This document shows positions 20,321 through 28,931 of a stretch of 64,000 nucleotides of DNA, piece after piece; within the stretch, counting starts at the first letter, position 1, and each line of letters begins with the position of its first letter. Source of the stretch: Methylobacter sp. (GTDB taxonomy: Bacteria; Pseudomonadota; Gammaproteobacteria; Methylococcales; Methylomonadaceae); NCBI GenBank assembly GCA_026399025.1, contig JAPLRU010000044.1, positions 37,949 through 101,948 on the forward strand, in the 5' to 3' direction. A model generated the notes under the pieces. It did not search any database, was not told the DNA's origin, and saw only the letters and a list, made by a program, of their open reading frames with translations. The position numbers were made by a program, and so were the translations under genes.

Positions 20321-20650
20321 TCAATGCATGTTCTTGCTCTCTGCGGCAGGATGTTGCTTTTGTTGCAATAAGACAGCGCTTATGTTTTGCCATTGTTGCA
20401 GCAGTTGCAAGTACAGGGCCCCACAGTCAGGGGAAGCGGCTACGTCGGGATGCTCAATCACCAGGCGAATATGGCTGACAATAAAATGAGCAAGCTTAGG
20501 ACATGGGGCCTGATAAAAGCGTGTCATCAAAAAGCACAGGATTGAATGCAATTTAACAAACGACGCCTGATCGGTTTTTCTCTCTTTAATGAGCGTTGCG
20601 ATGCTGTCCGGTTTTTGTTCCACGATTGTTCCTTTATCAGTTGAGTTCAT
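20321..20650 (-). CDS. Small helical protein of unknown function, iron operon
   Basis: A 109-residue cytosolic, helix-rich protein without a signal peptide or recognised domain. It overlaps the preceding gene by 14 bases and sits 30 bases before hemP, so it belongs to the same operon. The segment ILCFLMTRFYQAP, later HIRLVIEHPD, shows faint similarity in pattern to the preceding gene product (LLISRYYRLLA, later SWLACHIANP), suggesting an old duplication. Confidence 0.65.
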   Translation of the reverse strand: MNSTDKGTIVEQKPDSIATLIKERKTDQASFVKLHSILCFLMTRFYQAPCPKLAHFIVSHIRLVIEHPDVAASPDCGALYLQLLQQWQNISAVLLQQKQHPAAESKNMH

Positions 20651-20903
20651 CAGGCAGAATAAAGTCAGTCAGCTGATTTTGCATTTGCGGAGAATGCCTT
20701 GGGTTGGCTATATGACAGGCAAGCCATGACTTAGAGTAGTTGACGTACTTTTCCCGTTTATTTCCAGTAATATTAAAATTTGCAAGTAAACGGTAATAGC
20801 GGGAAATGAGCAGAGCAATACAAGGATTTTGCAAGGATTCATATTGAGCTTTTAAATACTCAATCGCCATTAATAACGTCTCTTGCTGATCTTTTTCAGA
20901 CAT
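20637..20903 (-). CDS. Small helical protein of unknown function, first gene of iron operon
   Basis: This 88-residue protein is predicted to be all-helical (MAIEYLKAQYESLQ, then ISRYYRLLANF). No family is recognised. It is the first gene downstream of a perfect Fur box about 220 bases upstream and overlaps the next gene by 14 bases. Its place in the operon suggests an accessory role in siderophore or haem acquisition. Confidence 0.65.
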   Translation of the reverse strand: MSEKDQQETLLMAIEYLKAQYESLQNPCIALLISRYYRLLANFNITGNKREKYVNYSKSWLACHIANPRHSPQMQNQLTDFILPDELN

Positions 20904-21122
20904 AATAATTTTCCTGATATTCAGGGTTATTCTTTTTTGTTAATTTCACAATGGATAAAAACAATTTCCAGACCGTTTTTTTCGAATCAATATCCAGGCA
21001 CCTGAAATCCACAGCATGAATACACTCGCTTTCAATGAGTGATGCCAAGGTATCTACTGAGATTGCTATGTTTAACCCAGTTGTTTTCCATAATAAAGCG
21101 GATCAAGTTACTTTGATAAAGA

Positions 21123-21137
21123 TGATAATGATTATCA
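21123..21137 (-). promoter_or_regulatory. Fur box
   Basis: TGATAATGATTATCA is a perfect 7-1-7 palindrome matching the Fur consensus, in an AT-rich stretch upstream of the minus-strand iron operon. It predicts iron repression of everything from 20903 down to 16394. The wider gap 20904-21537 shows no gene; the divergent peroxidase gene begins 400 bases away, so whether it is also controlled is open. Confidence 0.85.
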
Positions 21138-21537
21138 TTTGGCAAGTCAACAATTGTTGTTCGTTTCTGTTAATGCTGAGTAAAAATATGTAAAGGAATG
21201 CTCTTACCCCCGGCATTAATTAAATGACATGCTTTGCGACACGGCATGATCAGACCATGACGCTGTCTTAAATGTAGGTATGAGTTTTATAGAAAGCAGT
21301 AATACTGCAATTCATGCGCTATAAAACCGGACAGTTCTATTTGTTGCTATAGAGCACTGAATTGATTGACCGACATGACAGCTAAAAACTCACTCCAGAT
21401 GCCTGAATTAACGTTGCTTGATCAACGATGTCATCTATATCAGCAAGAGCTCAGAGTTCTTGACACAAAAGTTTAGTTGCCGCAGACTTTGAGCCCGGTT
21501 AGTTCTCATTGTAAAAAACACAATTTAAGAGGGAATT

Positions 21538-22746
21538 ATGCGCCATTTATTTTTACTGACGCTCGGTGCGGCCGTATTCGGTTGCAGTCAGGCCGTCTAC
21601 AGCAGGCAATCCGACCCGGTCAGTCCCGCTCCAGCTCAAGCTCCAACATCCAATACCAGCGCCGACAACAACCTGCTGGGTCTTCCACCGCTTCCCATAC
21701 CACTCAATAATCCGCAAACGCCGGCCAAAATCGCGTTGGGCGACAAGCTGTTTCATGACAAACGTTTTTCTATCGATGGCACTATCAGTTGCGCCACATG
21801 TCATGATGCGGGTAAAGGCTTCACCGATAACTTGCCGGTATCCGCCGGTCATCACGGTCTGACCGGCACCCGAAACGCACCGACCGTCATCAACGCGGCT
21901 TTCTCCAAATCGCAATTCTGGGACGGTCGCGAACCGGATCTGGAAAGCCAGTCCAAACAGCCGTTCGTTAATCCGGTCGAAGCCGGTTTGCCCAATCATC
22001 AGCCGATACTCGATATCGCCCGTGAAGATCCCGACTACAAAGCGGCATTTGCCGAGGTGTTCAAGGTCGGCGGCCGGCAACTGACTATGGATCATGTCGC
22101 CATGGCCATCGCCAGTTTCGAGCGCAGCATTGTTGCCGGTAATTCGGCATTCGACCGTTATTATTTCAAAGGCGACAAAACGGCCCTGACCGAACAGCAG
22201 CAGCGTGGTTTTCAATTATTCCTCGGGCAGGGACGTTGTGTTTCGTGTCATACCATTGAGCAGGATCATGCCTTGTTCAACGACAGCCGCTTTCATAATA
22301 TAGGCATCGGTATCAACGCCGTTCAGCAAGATCTACCCCGACTGACGCAGGCGTTTTTCGAGGCCAAAATACGGGGCGGCGATGTGGACAAGATTGTATT
22401 GACCGATAAAAAATCCTCGGAATTGGGGCGGTTTGCAGTCAATGACAGCTTTAACGATCTCGGCGCGTTCAAAACCCCAACCCTGCGCAATATTGCCTTG
22501 ACTGCGCCATACATGCACGACGGCAGCCTGAAAACACTGAAAGAGCTAGTGATTCATTACAACAATGGCGGCGTCACGCCGGCTGGCGCACAGGTTAACG
22601 CTTTTCTTAGCGGCGGCATAAGGCCGTTGAATCTGACCGATGTCCAAATTGACGAGCTGGTGGCGTTCATGGAAGCATTGACCAGTGACCAATATGCCAA
22701 AACCGGCGCCACGGTCGGTGTGCAAACAGGAGGCAGTCATGAATAA
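21538..22746 (+). CDS. Di-haem cytochrome c peroxidase (CcpA/MauG family)
   Basis: This 402-residue exported protein has two haem c sites, CATCH (about residue 87) and CVSCH (about 234), in the usual CcpA/MauG arrangement, plus the family motifs TGTRNAPTVINA, QFWDGR and APYMHDGSLKTL. The N-terminus is a signal peptide with a Cys at 16 (AAVFGC); the lipobox is imperfect. An AGAGGG box precedes the ATG. These enzymes reduce peroxide or oxidise protein partners in the periplasm. The gene overlaps the next start by 8 bases and heads a three-gene redox operon. Confidence 0.88.
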   Translation: MRHLFLLTLGAAVFGCSQAVYSRQSDPVSPAPAQAPTSNTSADNNLLGLPPLPIPLNNPQTPAKIALGDKLFHDKRFSIDGTISCATCHDAGKGFTDNLPVSAGHHGLTGTRNAPTVINAAFSKSQFWDGREPDLESQSKQPFVNPVEAGLPNHQPILDIAREDPDYKAAFAEVFKVGGRQLTMDHVAMAIASFERSIVAGNSAFDRYYFKGDKTALTEQQQRGFQLFLGQGRCVSCHTIEQDHALFNDSRFHNIGIGINAVQQDLPRLTQAFFEAKIRGGDVDKIVLTDKKSSELGRFAVNDSFNDLGAFKTPTLRNIALTAPYMHDGSLKTLKELVIHYNNGGVTPAGAQVNAFLSGGIRPLNLTDVQIDELVAFMEALTSDQYAKTGATVGVQTGGSHE

Positions 22747-23815
22747 GATTAATCACAGTCGCCGTCATTTTTTAAAAACCGGCGGCGCCTTGGCCTTGGG
22801 CAGCACCTTGCCGCTCAGTCTGGTCGAATTGGCTTTTGCCGAACCCAGCCAAAACTTCACCTTCGCCTATATTTCCGATTCACATATCCAGCACATCAAC
22901 GGCAACCGTTTCGTCAGAAACTGGGACAGAGGCTTGATCAGGGCTGTGGCCGAAACCAATCTGCTGACACCCAAACCGGATTTCGTGATGTTCGGCGGCG
23001 ATCTGGCGCAATTGGGCTCGCAGGCCGAATTGGATCATGGCGCGGAAATCATGTCGGCACTGAGTCACAAGGTGCATTACGTGATGGGCGAGCATGATTA
23101 TTACCTCGACCTTGGCGCTTATTGGGAAAAATTGTTCGGCCCGCAGTATTACAGCTTCGATCACAAAGGCGTGCATTTCATCGTGCTGAACAGCATCCGC
23201 ACTTACGACGACTGGACTTATAACCGCTGGCCGACCAACGAGCAGCGCATGCTGGAAATGGCCGGTCTGGATAATCCCAACGGTTCGCCGTTTATGGTCG
23301 GCGATGAACAACGCAACTGGCTGAAAACCGATCTGGCCAAAGTCGCCAAGACCACGCCGATTGTGGTGTTCTCGCACTCGCCTCTGCAAAAAATCTATAA
23401 AGGCTGGAATTTCTGGACTGAAGATGCCGAGCAGATTCAGGCGCTACTCAAGCCGTTCAGTAAAGTCTCGGTGATTTACGGTCATGTGCACCAAATTCAA
23501 TATAACCAGATCGGTAACATCAGCTTTAACTCGGTGATGGCTACCGCTTGGCCCTGGCCTTATCCGGCCAGTTATGCGCAGGCCGAGCACTATCTGCCTA
23601 AACTGACGGTGCCGATGAACCGTGCCGATCCGTTCTTCGAGCGTGATGCCACCGGCTGGCAGTTTATCAATGTCGCCAGCGGCAACGTCGATCTGAATTT
23701 TTCCCTGTACAACAACGCCGATCGGGTAGTGCGTTTCGATAAGAGCAAAAAACATCCGGAAGACAAGGACTTTCAAGACGAAAAAGCGCGGATTAATCCG
23801 CAACGACACTATTAA
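22739..23815 (+). CDS. Tat-exported calcineurin-like metallophosphoesterase
   Basis: A 358-residue binuclear metallophosphoesterase with the ordered motifs DSHIQH (D near 45), GGDL, GEHDYY (Asn of the classical GNHE replaced by Glu-His-Asp), SHSP and GHVHQ. The N-terminus SRRHFLKTGGALALG is a twin-arginine signal. The start at 22739 has a strong AGGAGG site and overlaps the peroxidase end, so translation is coupled. The substrate is unknown; sandwiching between two cytochromes suggests a periplasmic role linked to electron transfer or phosphate-ester turnover. Confidence 0.85.
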   Translation: MNKINHSRRHFLKTGGALALGSTLPLSLVELAFAEPSQNFTFAYISDSHIQHINGNRFVRNWDRGLIRAVAETNLLTPKPDFVMFGGDLAQLGSQAELDHGAEIMSALSHKVHYVMGEHDYYLDLGAYWEKLFGPQYYSFDHKGVHFIVLNSIRTYDDWTYNRWPTNEQRMLEMAGLDNPNGSPFMVGDEQRNWLKTDLAKVAKTTPIVVFSHSPLQKIYKGWNFWTEDAEQIQALLKPFSKVSVIYGHVHQIQYNQIGNISFNSVMATAWPWPYPASYAQAEHYLPKLTVPMNRADPFFERDATGWQFINVASGNVDLNFSLYNNADRVVRFDKSKKHPEDKDFQDEKARINPQRHY

Positions 23816-23839
23816 TCAATCCGGAAAAGGAGCAACGAA

Positions 23840-24250
23840 ATGACCCGATTTAACTATATCACCACGACTTTTGCCGTATTCGGTTTGGCAATAACTGTTA
23901 ATGCGGCTCAGGCCGACGAGTTTACCGGCGCCGACGAGCAACGCTGGCAGCAGCAGTTCATGGATAGCGTTAAACAAGGCCGGGAGTTATGGACCAGTCC
24001 GACCTTGGGCAGTAACGGCGTCGCTTGTGCGCAATGCCACCCCAACGCCGCCAATACCCACCCGGAAACCTATCCCAAATTCCAGAAGCAGATAGGCAGG
24101 GTGATACCGGTGTGGGAAATGATTAACTGGTGTCTGCGCAATCCGCTGGAAGGCCTGCCTCTGGCTGCTGACGATCCGAAAATGGTGGCGATTCAGGCTT
24201 ACATTACTTACGAACGTCGCGGCGTCAAACTGGAGCCCGGCAAGCATTAA
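23840..24250 (+). CDS. Periplasmic mono-haem cytochrome c
   Basis: A 136-residue protein with a signal peptide ending near AAQADE (residue 26) and one haem c site CAQCH near residue 72, followed by HPETYPKFQKQIGRV and MINWCLRNPLEG. The Met of MINWC is a candidate distal ligand. The shape resembles the small SoxX-like class I cytochromes. It lies 24 bases after the phosphoesterase with AAAGGAGC in front of the ATG and is probably the electron partner of the peroxidase. Confidence 0.82.
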   Translation: MTRFNYITTTFAVFGLAITVNAAQADEFTGADEQRWQQQFMDSVKQGRELWTSPTLGSNGVACAQCHPNAANTHPETYPKFQKQIGRVIPVWEMINWCLRNPLEGLPLAADDPKMVAIQAYITYERRGVKLEPGKH

Positions 24251-24386
24251 GGAATGAATAAAACAACTTGAACAGGCAATAACTCATGGAAATAACCGAA
24301 CAGGTTACTTGTTGCACAAAATGTATGGGGTATTTAATTTCCATTCCTAAAGAACAATAGATATTTAACCTTTGGAGGAAGAAACG

Positions 24387-24674
24387 ATGGCAGGCGATAG
24401 TTACCAAGAACCCGTTCATGAATTGAGCGATGAAACCCGCGACATGCACCGAGCGCTAATCTCGCTCAGAGAGGAACTGGAAGCGGTGGATTTTTATAAC
24501 CAACGCGTCAATGCCTGCAAGAACCCTGAATTAAGGGCCATTCTTGCGCATAACCGCGATGAGGAAAAAGAACATGCGGCAATGATACTTGAATGGATTC
24601 GACGCCAAGACCCAAGCTTCGAGCACGAATTGAAAGATTATCTGTTTACCGATAAAACCATCGCCCATGGTTGA
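24387..24674 (+). CDS. Encapsulin-type ferritin-like protein (EncFtn), without targeting tail
   Basis: This 95-residue two-helix protein carries the EncFtn signature: HRALISLREELEAVDFYNQR, then AILAHNRDEEKEHAAMILEW. The Glu in the first helix and the Glu/His of EEKEH are the ferroxidase ligands in the family. GGAGG lies 8 bases before the ATG at 24387. Family members normally carry a C-terminal encapsulin-targeting peptide and adjoin a shell gene; this one ends at KTIAHG, and no encapsulin is in the window. It may assemble as a free decamer-like ferroxidase or be targeted in trans. Confidence 0.82.
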   Translation: MAGDSYQEPVHELSDETRDMHRALISLREELEAVDFYNQRVNACKNPELRAILAHNRDEEKEHAAMILEWIRRQDPSFEHELKDYLFTDKTIAHG

Positions 24675-25474
24675 ATAGCGAGGCAAAGTCATTGATCCGT
24701 AGTTAGCGACAAGCTTTATTCAGTTTTAACCTCATAGGCCATAAATATATCTCAACTGGTAAAAAATAAGCGGACGCCCGGCCTAATTGGTGTCCGCGCT
24801 GCCAAGCATCCCTGCGATAACGCCTTTTCCCAAAAACCTCTTGAGGCTTTCGCAAGAGCTTTATGAAAATCTAATGCATCCCTAAAACCTTCTTGCTATT
24901 CCTGCCACTCTCCGGTATTTCCGCATCTATTATGTAATCGAGTGCGGAAAAATTTAGTACGGATGACGCCACATTTTCATGACGAATAAATGAAAATCTA
25001 AACCGACAAGTTCAGCAGCTCTTCATCCAGCGCCAAACCATAAAAATAGTCTGCTTCAATAAGACTTTTCGATTGTGCGAAACGATAGCCTGGCGTTGAC
25101 CATTTGCCGACCGGAATGGCTCCGCACGCTAATTCCGATTTATTGGGTGTTGCGGGACAAGAAAGGTCACTCTAACACTCGAAAAACGAACGTTTTATCG
25201 GTCAATTTGACAAGCAACACATCCATTTCCTGCGGGCAGAGCGCAAAGTTATAAGGGAGGACCGGCTCAAACGGCTAAAATTGGTATTGCTTTTACAAAC
25301 GCTGTAGAATTCGCCGTCGACGCACAAACCTTAACAATAAAAAGGCTTTGTGAGTAGCGAAAGTGTGCATCACTTCAAGGTAGTTTCACTATGCTAAACC
25401 CAATAGAGACTTATAACGCACTGTCTGTGCGTAAAAGGATCCCCCCATTTTCTTATGGTATCGGGGATTGAATA
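24675..25474. other. Intergenic region without recognisable gene
   Basis: Eight hundred bases without an open frame of convincing length or similarity on either strand. It presumably holds the promoter of the hybrid kinase gene. I could not identify insertion-sequence remains or a structured RNA with confidence. Confidence 0.5.
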
Positions 25475-27283
25475 ATGCAAACCTTGATTGATTTTTTTGG
25501 GGTTAACGGTCTAATTCCGCATGGCTTCTGCCTGAAATGGGATTCACCGTTGCTCTGGCTGATGGCCGGTTCGGACACGCTGATGACGCTCGCCTACGCC
25601 ACTTATCCTATAGGCATAGCTTATTTCGTCTGGAAGCGCAAAGATCTGCAATATCGCTGGCTATATCTATCGTTTTTCAATGCATTCATTCTGACCTGCG
25701 CCGGCACCCATTTTCTCTCGGTGGTGACGATCTGGATTCCGTTGTATTGGCTGGAGGCATATCTCAATGCAATATCCGCCGTAATCGCCACTGCAACGGT
25801 GTTTGCGATTTGGTGGGTAATCCCGCGGGCCTTGAGCCTACCCAGCCCGGCAGAGCTGCAAAAAGCACGCGATGCAGCGGAAACTGCAAACAAAGCGAAA
25901 AGCGTGTTTCTCGCCAATATGAGCCACGAACTGCGTACTCCGCTAAATGCTATTCTCGGTTTTTCCAATATGATTCATAAGGATGCCCAATTTCCCGAAA
26001 GCCAGCGGCGCAATCTTGAAATCATCAATCGCAGTGGCGAACACCTGCTAAACCTGATTAACGATGTGTTGGACATGGCCAAAATCGATGCCGGTCGCGT
26101 TCAACTTGAGGAATCGGCATTTGATCTTGGCGGTATGGTCAGGGATGTGACGGATATGATGTCCATGCGCGCCCAGAATAAAGGTTTGCAGCTATTAATT
26201 GACCAATCATCCAAATTTCCGCGATTTATCATCGGCGACGAAGCGCGTCTTCGTCAGATACTGATCAATTTGATTGGCAATGCGATCAAATTTACCCAGC
26301 AAGGAGGAGTGACTTTGCGTCTTGGGACAAAGCAAAACACTGTTGCTCATTTATTGATTGAGGTTGAAGATACAGGCTCCGGCATCGCACTGAAAGACCA
26401 GCAACTCATCTTCGATCCTTTTGTGCAACTAAATGAACAGGGAGACAGTAAAGGTACCGGATTAGGCTTGACCATTACCCGGCAATTCGTGCAATTAATG
26501 GGAGGACACCTCACCTTGGAAAGCAAACCCGGCAAGGGCTCGCTGTTTCGAATCGACTTGCCGTTACATGAAGTAAAGGAAGAAGAGATTATTAAGCCCA
26601 AAAAATCACGCCAAGGCGATGTGGTGAGTCTGGCGCCTGGACAGCCTGCCTATCGCGCCCTGATTGTTGAGGATCAAGTGGAGAATCAATTGCTGCTTTC
26701 CCAATTACTTGAAACAGTAGGTATTCAGGTCAAGGTTGCGAATAACGGCAAGCAAGGCGTGGAACTGTTCCAAAGCTGGCATCCCCATATTATCTGGATG
26801 GACAGACGCATGCCGGTAATGGATGGGATGGAAGCCACTAAAACCATTCGCAGGCTATCCGATGGTCAACAGGTCAAAATTGTTGCAGTAACAGCATCCG
26901 CTTTTATGGAACAGCGTGAGGAAATGTTCGAAATCGGTATGGATGATTTTGTGCGTAAACCCTACCGGGCTAATGAAATCTATGAATGCCTAGCCAAGCA
27001 TCTAGGCGCGAAGTTTATCTATGAAGGTCTCTCTATAGATGAAGAGCTACCCGGAACATTAACACCGGATATGTTTCTGATGCTGCCGGAGGCGTTACGT
27101 AATGAGATGAAAGAAGCGCTGGAGAGTCTGGAAAGTGAGCGCATAGCAGCTGTAATTAAGCAAGTCGGCCTCCATGATCAGACATTGCAAAAAATCTTGA
27201 CTCAACTAACCGATAACTTTGATTATCCCGCGATTCTTAAAGCGCTTAATAATACCCCATTAAAAACAACTATATACCAATGA
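25475..27283 (+). CDS. Hybrid histidine kinase with ethylene-receptor-like (ETR1-type) sensor domain
   Basis: A 602-residue protein. Residues 24-120 form three membrane helices resembling the ethylene-binding domain of plant ETR1: SDTLMTLAYATYPIGIAYFV, then FILTCAGTHFLSVV. The equivalents of ETR1 Asp25, Tyr32, Pro36 and the copper ligands Cys65/His69 appear here as D34, Y41, P45, C75 and H79. A HisKA follows (MSHELRTPLNAILG, phospho-His 151), then an HATPase (GTGLGLTITRQF) and a receiver with Asp443 (IIWMDRRMPVMDG). The C-terminal 95 residues are helical. The stop overlaps the next gene by four bases, so both products are made together. Confidence 0.85.
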   Translation: MQTLIDFFGVNGLIPHGFCLKWDSPLLWLMAGSDTLMTLAYATYPIGIAYFVWKRKDLQYRWLYLSFFNAFILTCAGTHFLSVVTIWIPLYWLEAYLNAISAVIATATVFAIWWVIPRALSLPSPAELQKARDAAETANKAKSVFLANMSHELRTPLNAILGFSNMIHKDAQFPESQRRNLEIINRSGEHLLNLINDVLDMAKIDAGRVQLEESAFDLGGMVRDVTDMMSMRAQNKGLQLLIDQSSKFPRFIIGDEARLRQILINLIGNAIKFTQQGGVTLRLGTKQNTVAHLLIEVEDTGSGIALKDQQLIFDPFVQLNEQGDSKGTGLGLTITRQFVQLMGGHLTLESKPGKGSLFRIDLPLHEVKEEEIIKPKKSRQGDVVSLAPGQPAYRALIVEDQVENQLLLSQLLETVGIQVKVANNGKQGVELFQSWHPHIIWMDRRMPVMDGMEATKTIRRLSDGQQVKIVAVTASAFMEQREEMFEIGMDDFVRKPYRANEIYECLAKHLGAKFIYEGLSIDEELPGTLTPDMFLMLPEALRNEMKEALESLESERIAAVIKQVGLHDQTLQKILTQLTDNFDYPAILKALNNTPLKTTIYQ

Positions 27284-28278
27284 TAGGGAAAATTCTTGCC
27301 GTCGATGACACGCCTGCCGCCCTCAAGCTGTTGACCGAACTCCTTCAAGCGGAAGGTTACGAAGTGCGTTCCGCCATCAACGGCGAACTGGCTCTCCATT
27401 CCGCTATTAGCAATCCACCGGAGCTGATACTGCTGGATGTCCGTATGCCTGTTATGGATGGATTCGAGGTTTGTCGGCGCCTTAAAGCGCAGCCGGAAAC
27501 CCGCGATGTACCCATCATTTTTGTCAGTGCGCTGTCTGAAACGAATGATAAAGTCAACGGCTTTGAACTGGGTGCGGTGGACTTTGTGACCAAGCCCTAC
27601 CAACGTGAAGAATTGTTGATGCGTGTTCAAACACATCTGGAGATCACGCGTCTGCGTAACCGTTTGGAATCTTTGGTAGACGAACGCACCAATGAACTTC
27701 GCTCAAGTATGCTGGCATTCGTTACGGCCATTGCCTCTACTGTGGAAATGCGGGATCCCTATACCGCCGGTCATCAGCGCCGCACTGCCCATCTTGCCTC
27801 AGCCATAGCCAAAGAACTGCAACTGCCCGATTATCTGATCGAAGGTCTCAATCTGGCCAGCGTGGTGCACGATATAGGTAAGATTAAAATTCCGGCTGAA
27901 ATACTTTGTAAGCCGGGGCGGCTCGATGAACTTGAATTCGGTCTGATCAAGCGGCATCCCGAAACCGGATATGAGATTCTTAAATCCATAGATTTTCCTT
28001 GGCCGATAGCCAAGATTGTCTTGCAGCACCATGAGCGGCTGGACCATTCAGGTTATCCCTACGGGCTCACGGGCGATGAAATCCTGTTCGAAGCGAAAAT
28101 TTTATCGGTAGCCGATGTCGTGGAAGCTATGAGTTCGCATCGCCCTTATCGTGCCGGCCTCGGGGTTGAAGCGGCGCTCAATGAAATTATGAGGCATAGA
28201 GGTGTTTTGTATGATGCCTCGGTGGTGGACGCTTGTCTGATCCTATTTAAAGAAAAAGGCTATAACTTACCCACTTGA
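27280..28278 (+). CDS. Response regulator with HD-GYP c-di-GMP phosphodiesterase domain (RpfG-like)
   Basis: A 332-residue protein with a receiver at residues 3-120 (phospho-acceptor Asp53 in LILLDVRMPVMDG) and an HD-GYP domain at about 150-330 with the metal-binding VHDIGKIKIP, HH in QHHERLDHSGYPYGL and the GYP triad intact. It should hydrolyse c-di-GMP when phosphorylated. Overlap with the hybrid kinase (ATGA) makes it the obvious output of that sensor. Confidence 0.88.
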   Translation: MIGKILAVDDTPAALKLLTELLQAEGYEVRSAINGELALHSAISNPPELILLDVRMPVMDGFEVCRRLKAQPETRDVPIIFVSALSETNDKVNGFELGAVDFVTKPYQREELLMRVQTHLEITRLRNRLESLVDERTNELRSSMLAFVTAIASTVEMRDPYTAGHQRRTAHLASAIAKELQLPDYLIEGLNLASVVHDIGKIKIPAEILCKPGRLDELEFGLIKRHPETGYEILKSIDFPWPIAKIVLQHHERLDHSGYPYGLTGDEILFEAKILSVADVVEAMSSHRPYRAGLGVEAALNEIMRHRGVLYDASVVDACLILFKEKGYNLPT

Positions 28279-28517
28279 TTGTTTGAATATACAACTGTTT
28301 GGGCGCGATGTTTCCGATGTGTTTTCGACGGCCTTCCCGGCTGTTTAAGAAAGCGTCCGGTTTTAGTGGCCCCTTACACTTTGGGCTGTCATAAAATTAA
28401 GGTCGCTCAGGCGATAGAAAGAATTTTTCAACAGGCCGGTATCCGTTTGAAAGATATAAGGGGATACCTCAGGGGCCGATCTGTTTTGCAAAAACAGCAT
28501 CATGATGGGACTTTTAG

Positions 28518-28745
28518 GATTGCGGTATCCCTAAAACGGAACAAGAAGCCGTAGACATCGCGCTTAAGGCCCACCATGAAGTTGAATACAAAATAGAAGA
28601 AAATGGCTATGCCCGTTATGAAATCGATATCGTCAACGATAAAGGCATAGCAACCAAAGTCGAAGTCAATGCGGCTAACGGCAAGATTATTGAAGTCTCG
28701 ACAGAATCATGGGAAATCGGCGTAGAGGCCGATGAAAAAAGATAA
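28518..28745 (+). pseudogene. PepSY-domain protein, 5'-truncated
   Basis: An open frame encodes a typical PepSY unit: KTEQEAVDIALKAHHEVEYK, then GYARYEIDIVNDKGIATKVE and NGKIIEVSTESWE. No in-frame start codon or signal peptide precedes it, and a stop lies at 28515-28517. It is probably the remnant of a small exported PepSY protein. The gap 28279-28517 contains an open frame in another register without recognisable similarity. Confidence 0.55.
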
Positions 28746-28931
28746 ATGACAATTCTCCCGCTCCACATTTGGAGTGGGAATCCCTACACTCCTCCACAAT
28801 TTTTACGCCAAAAATACGGCAACTCACGAGAAAAAGAATTTTTCCTATAGCGAATAATGCGGCGTACATGAATAATAGTGCGTTTTGCATGGCGTCAATC
28901 CGATGCCGCATGTGCCGAGTTTGCAAAACCC

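Noticed and set aside
28279..28554. Plus-strand open frame after the HD-GYP gene
   Set aside because: No start with ribosome site, low-complexity basic composition, and it overlaps the PepSY remnant in another frame.
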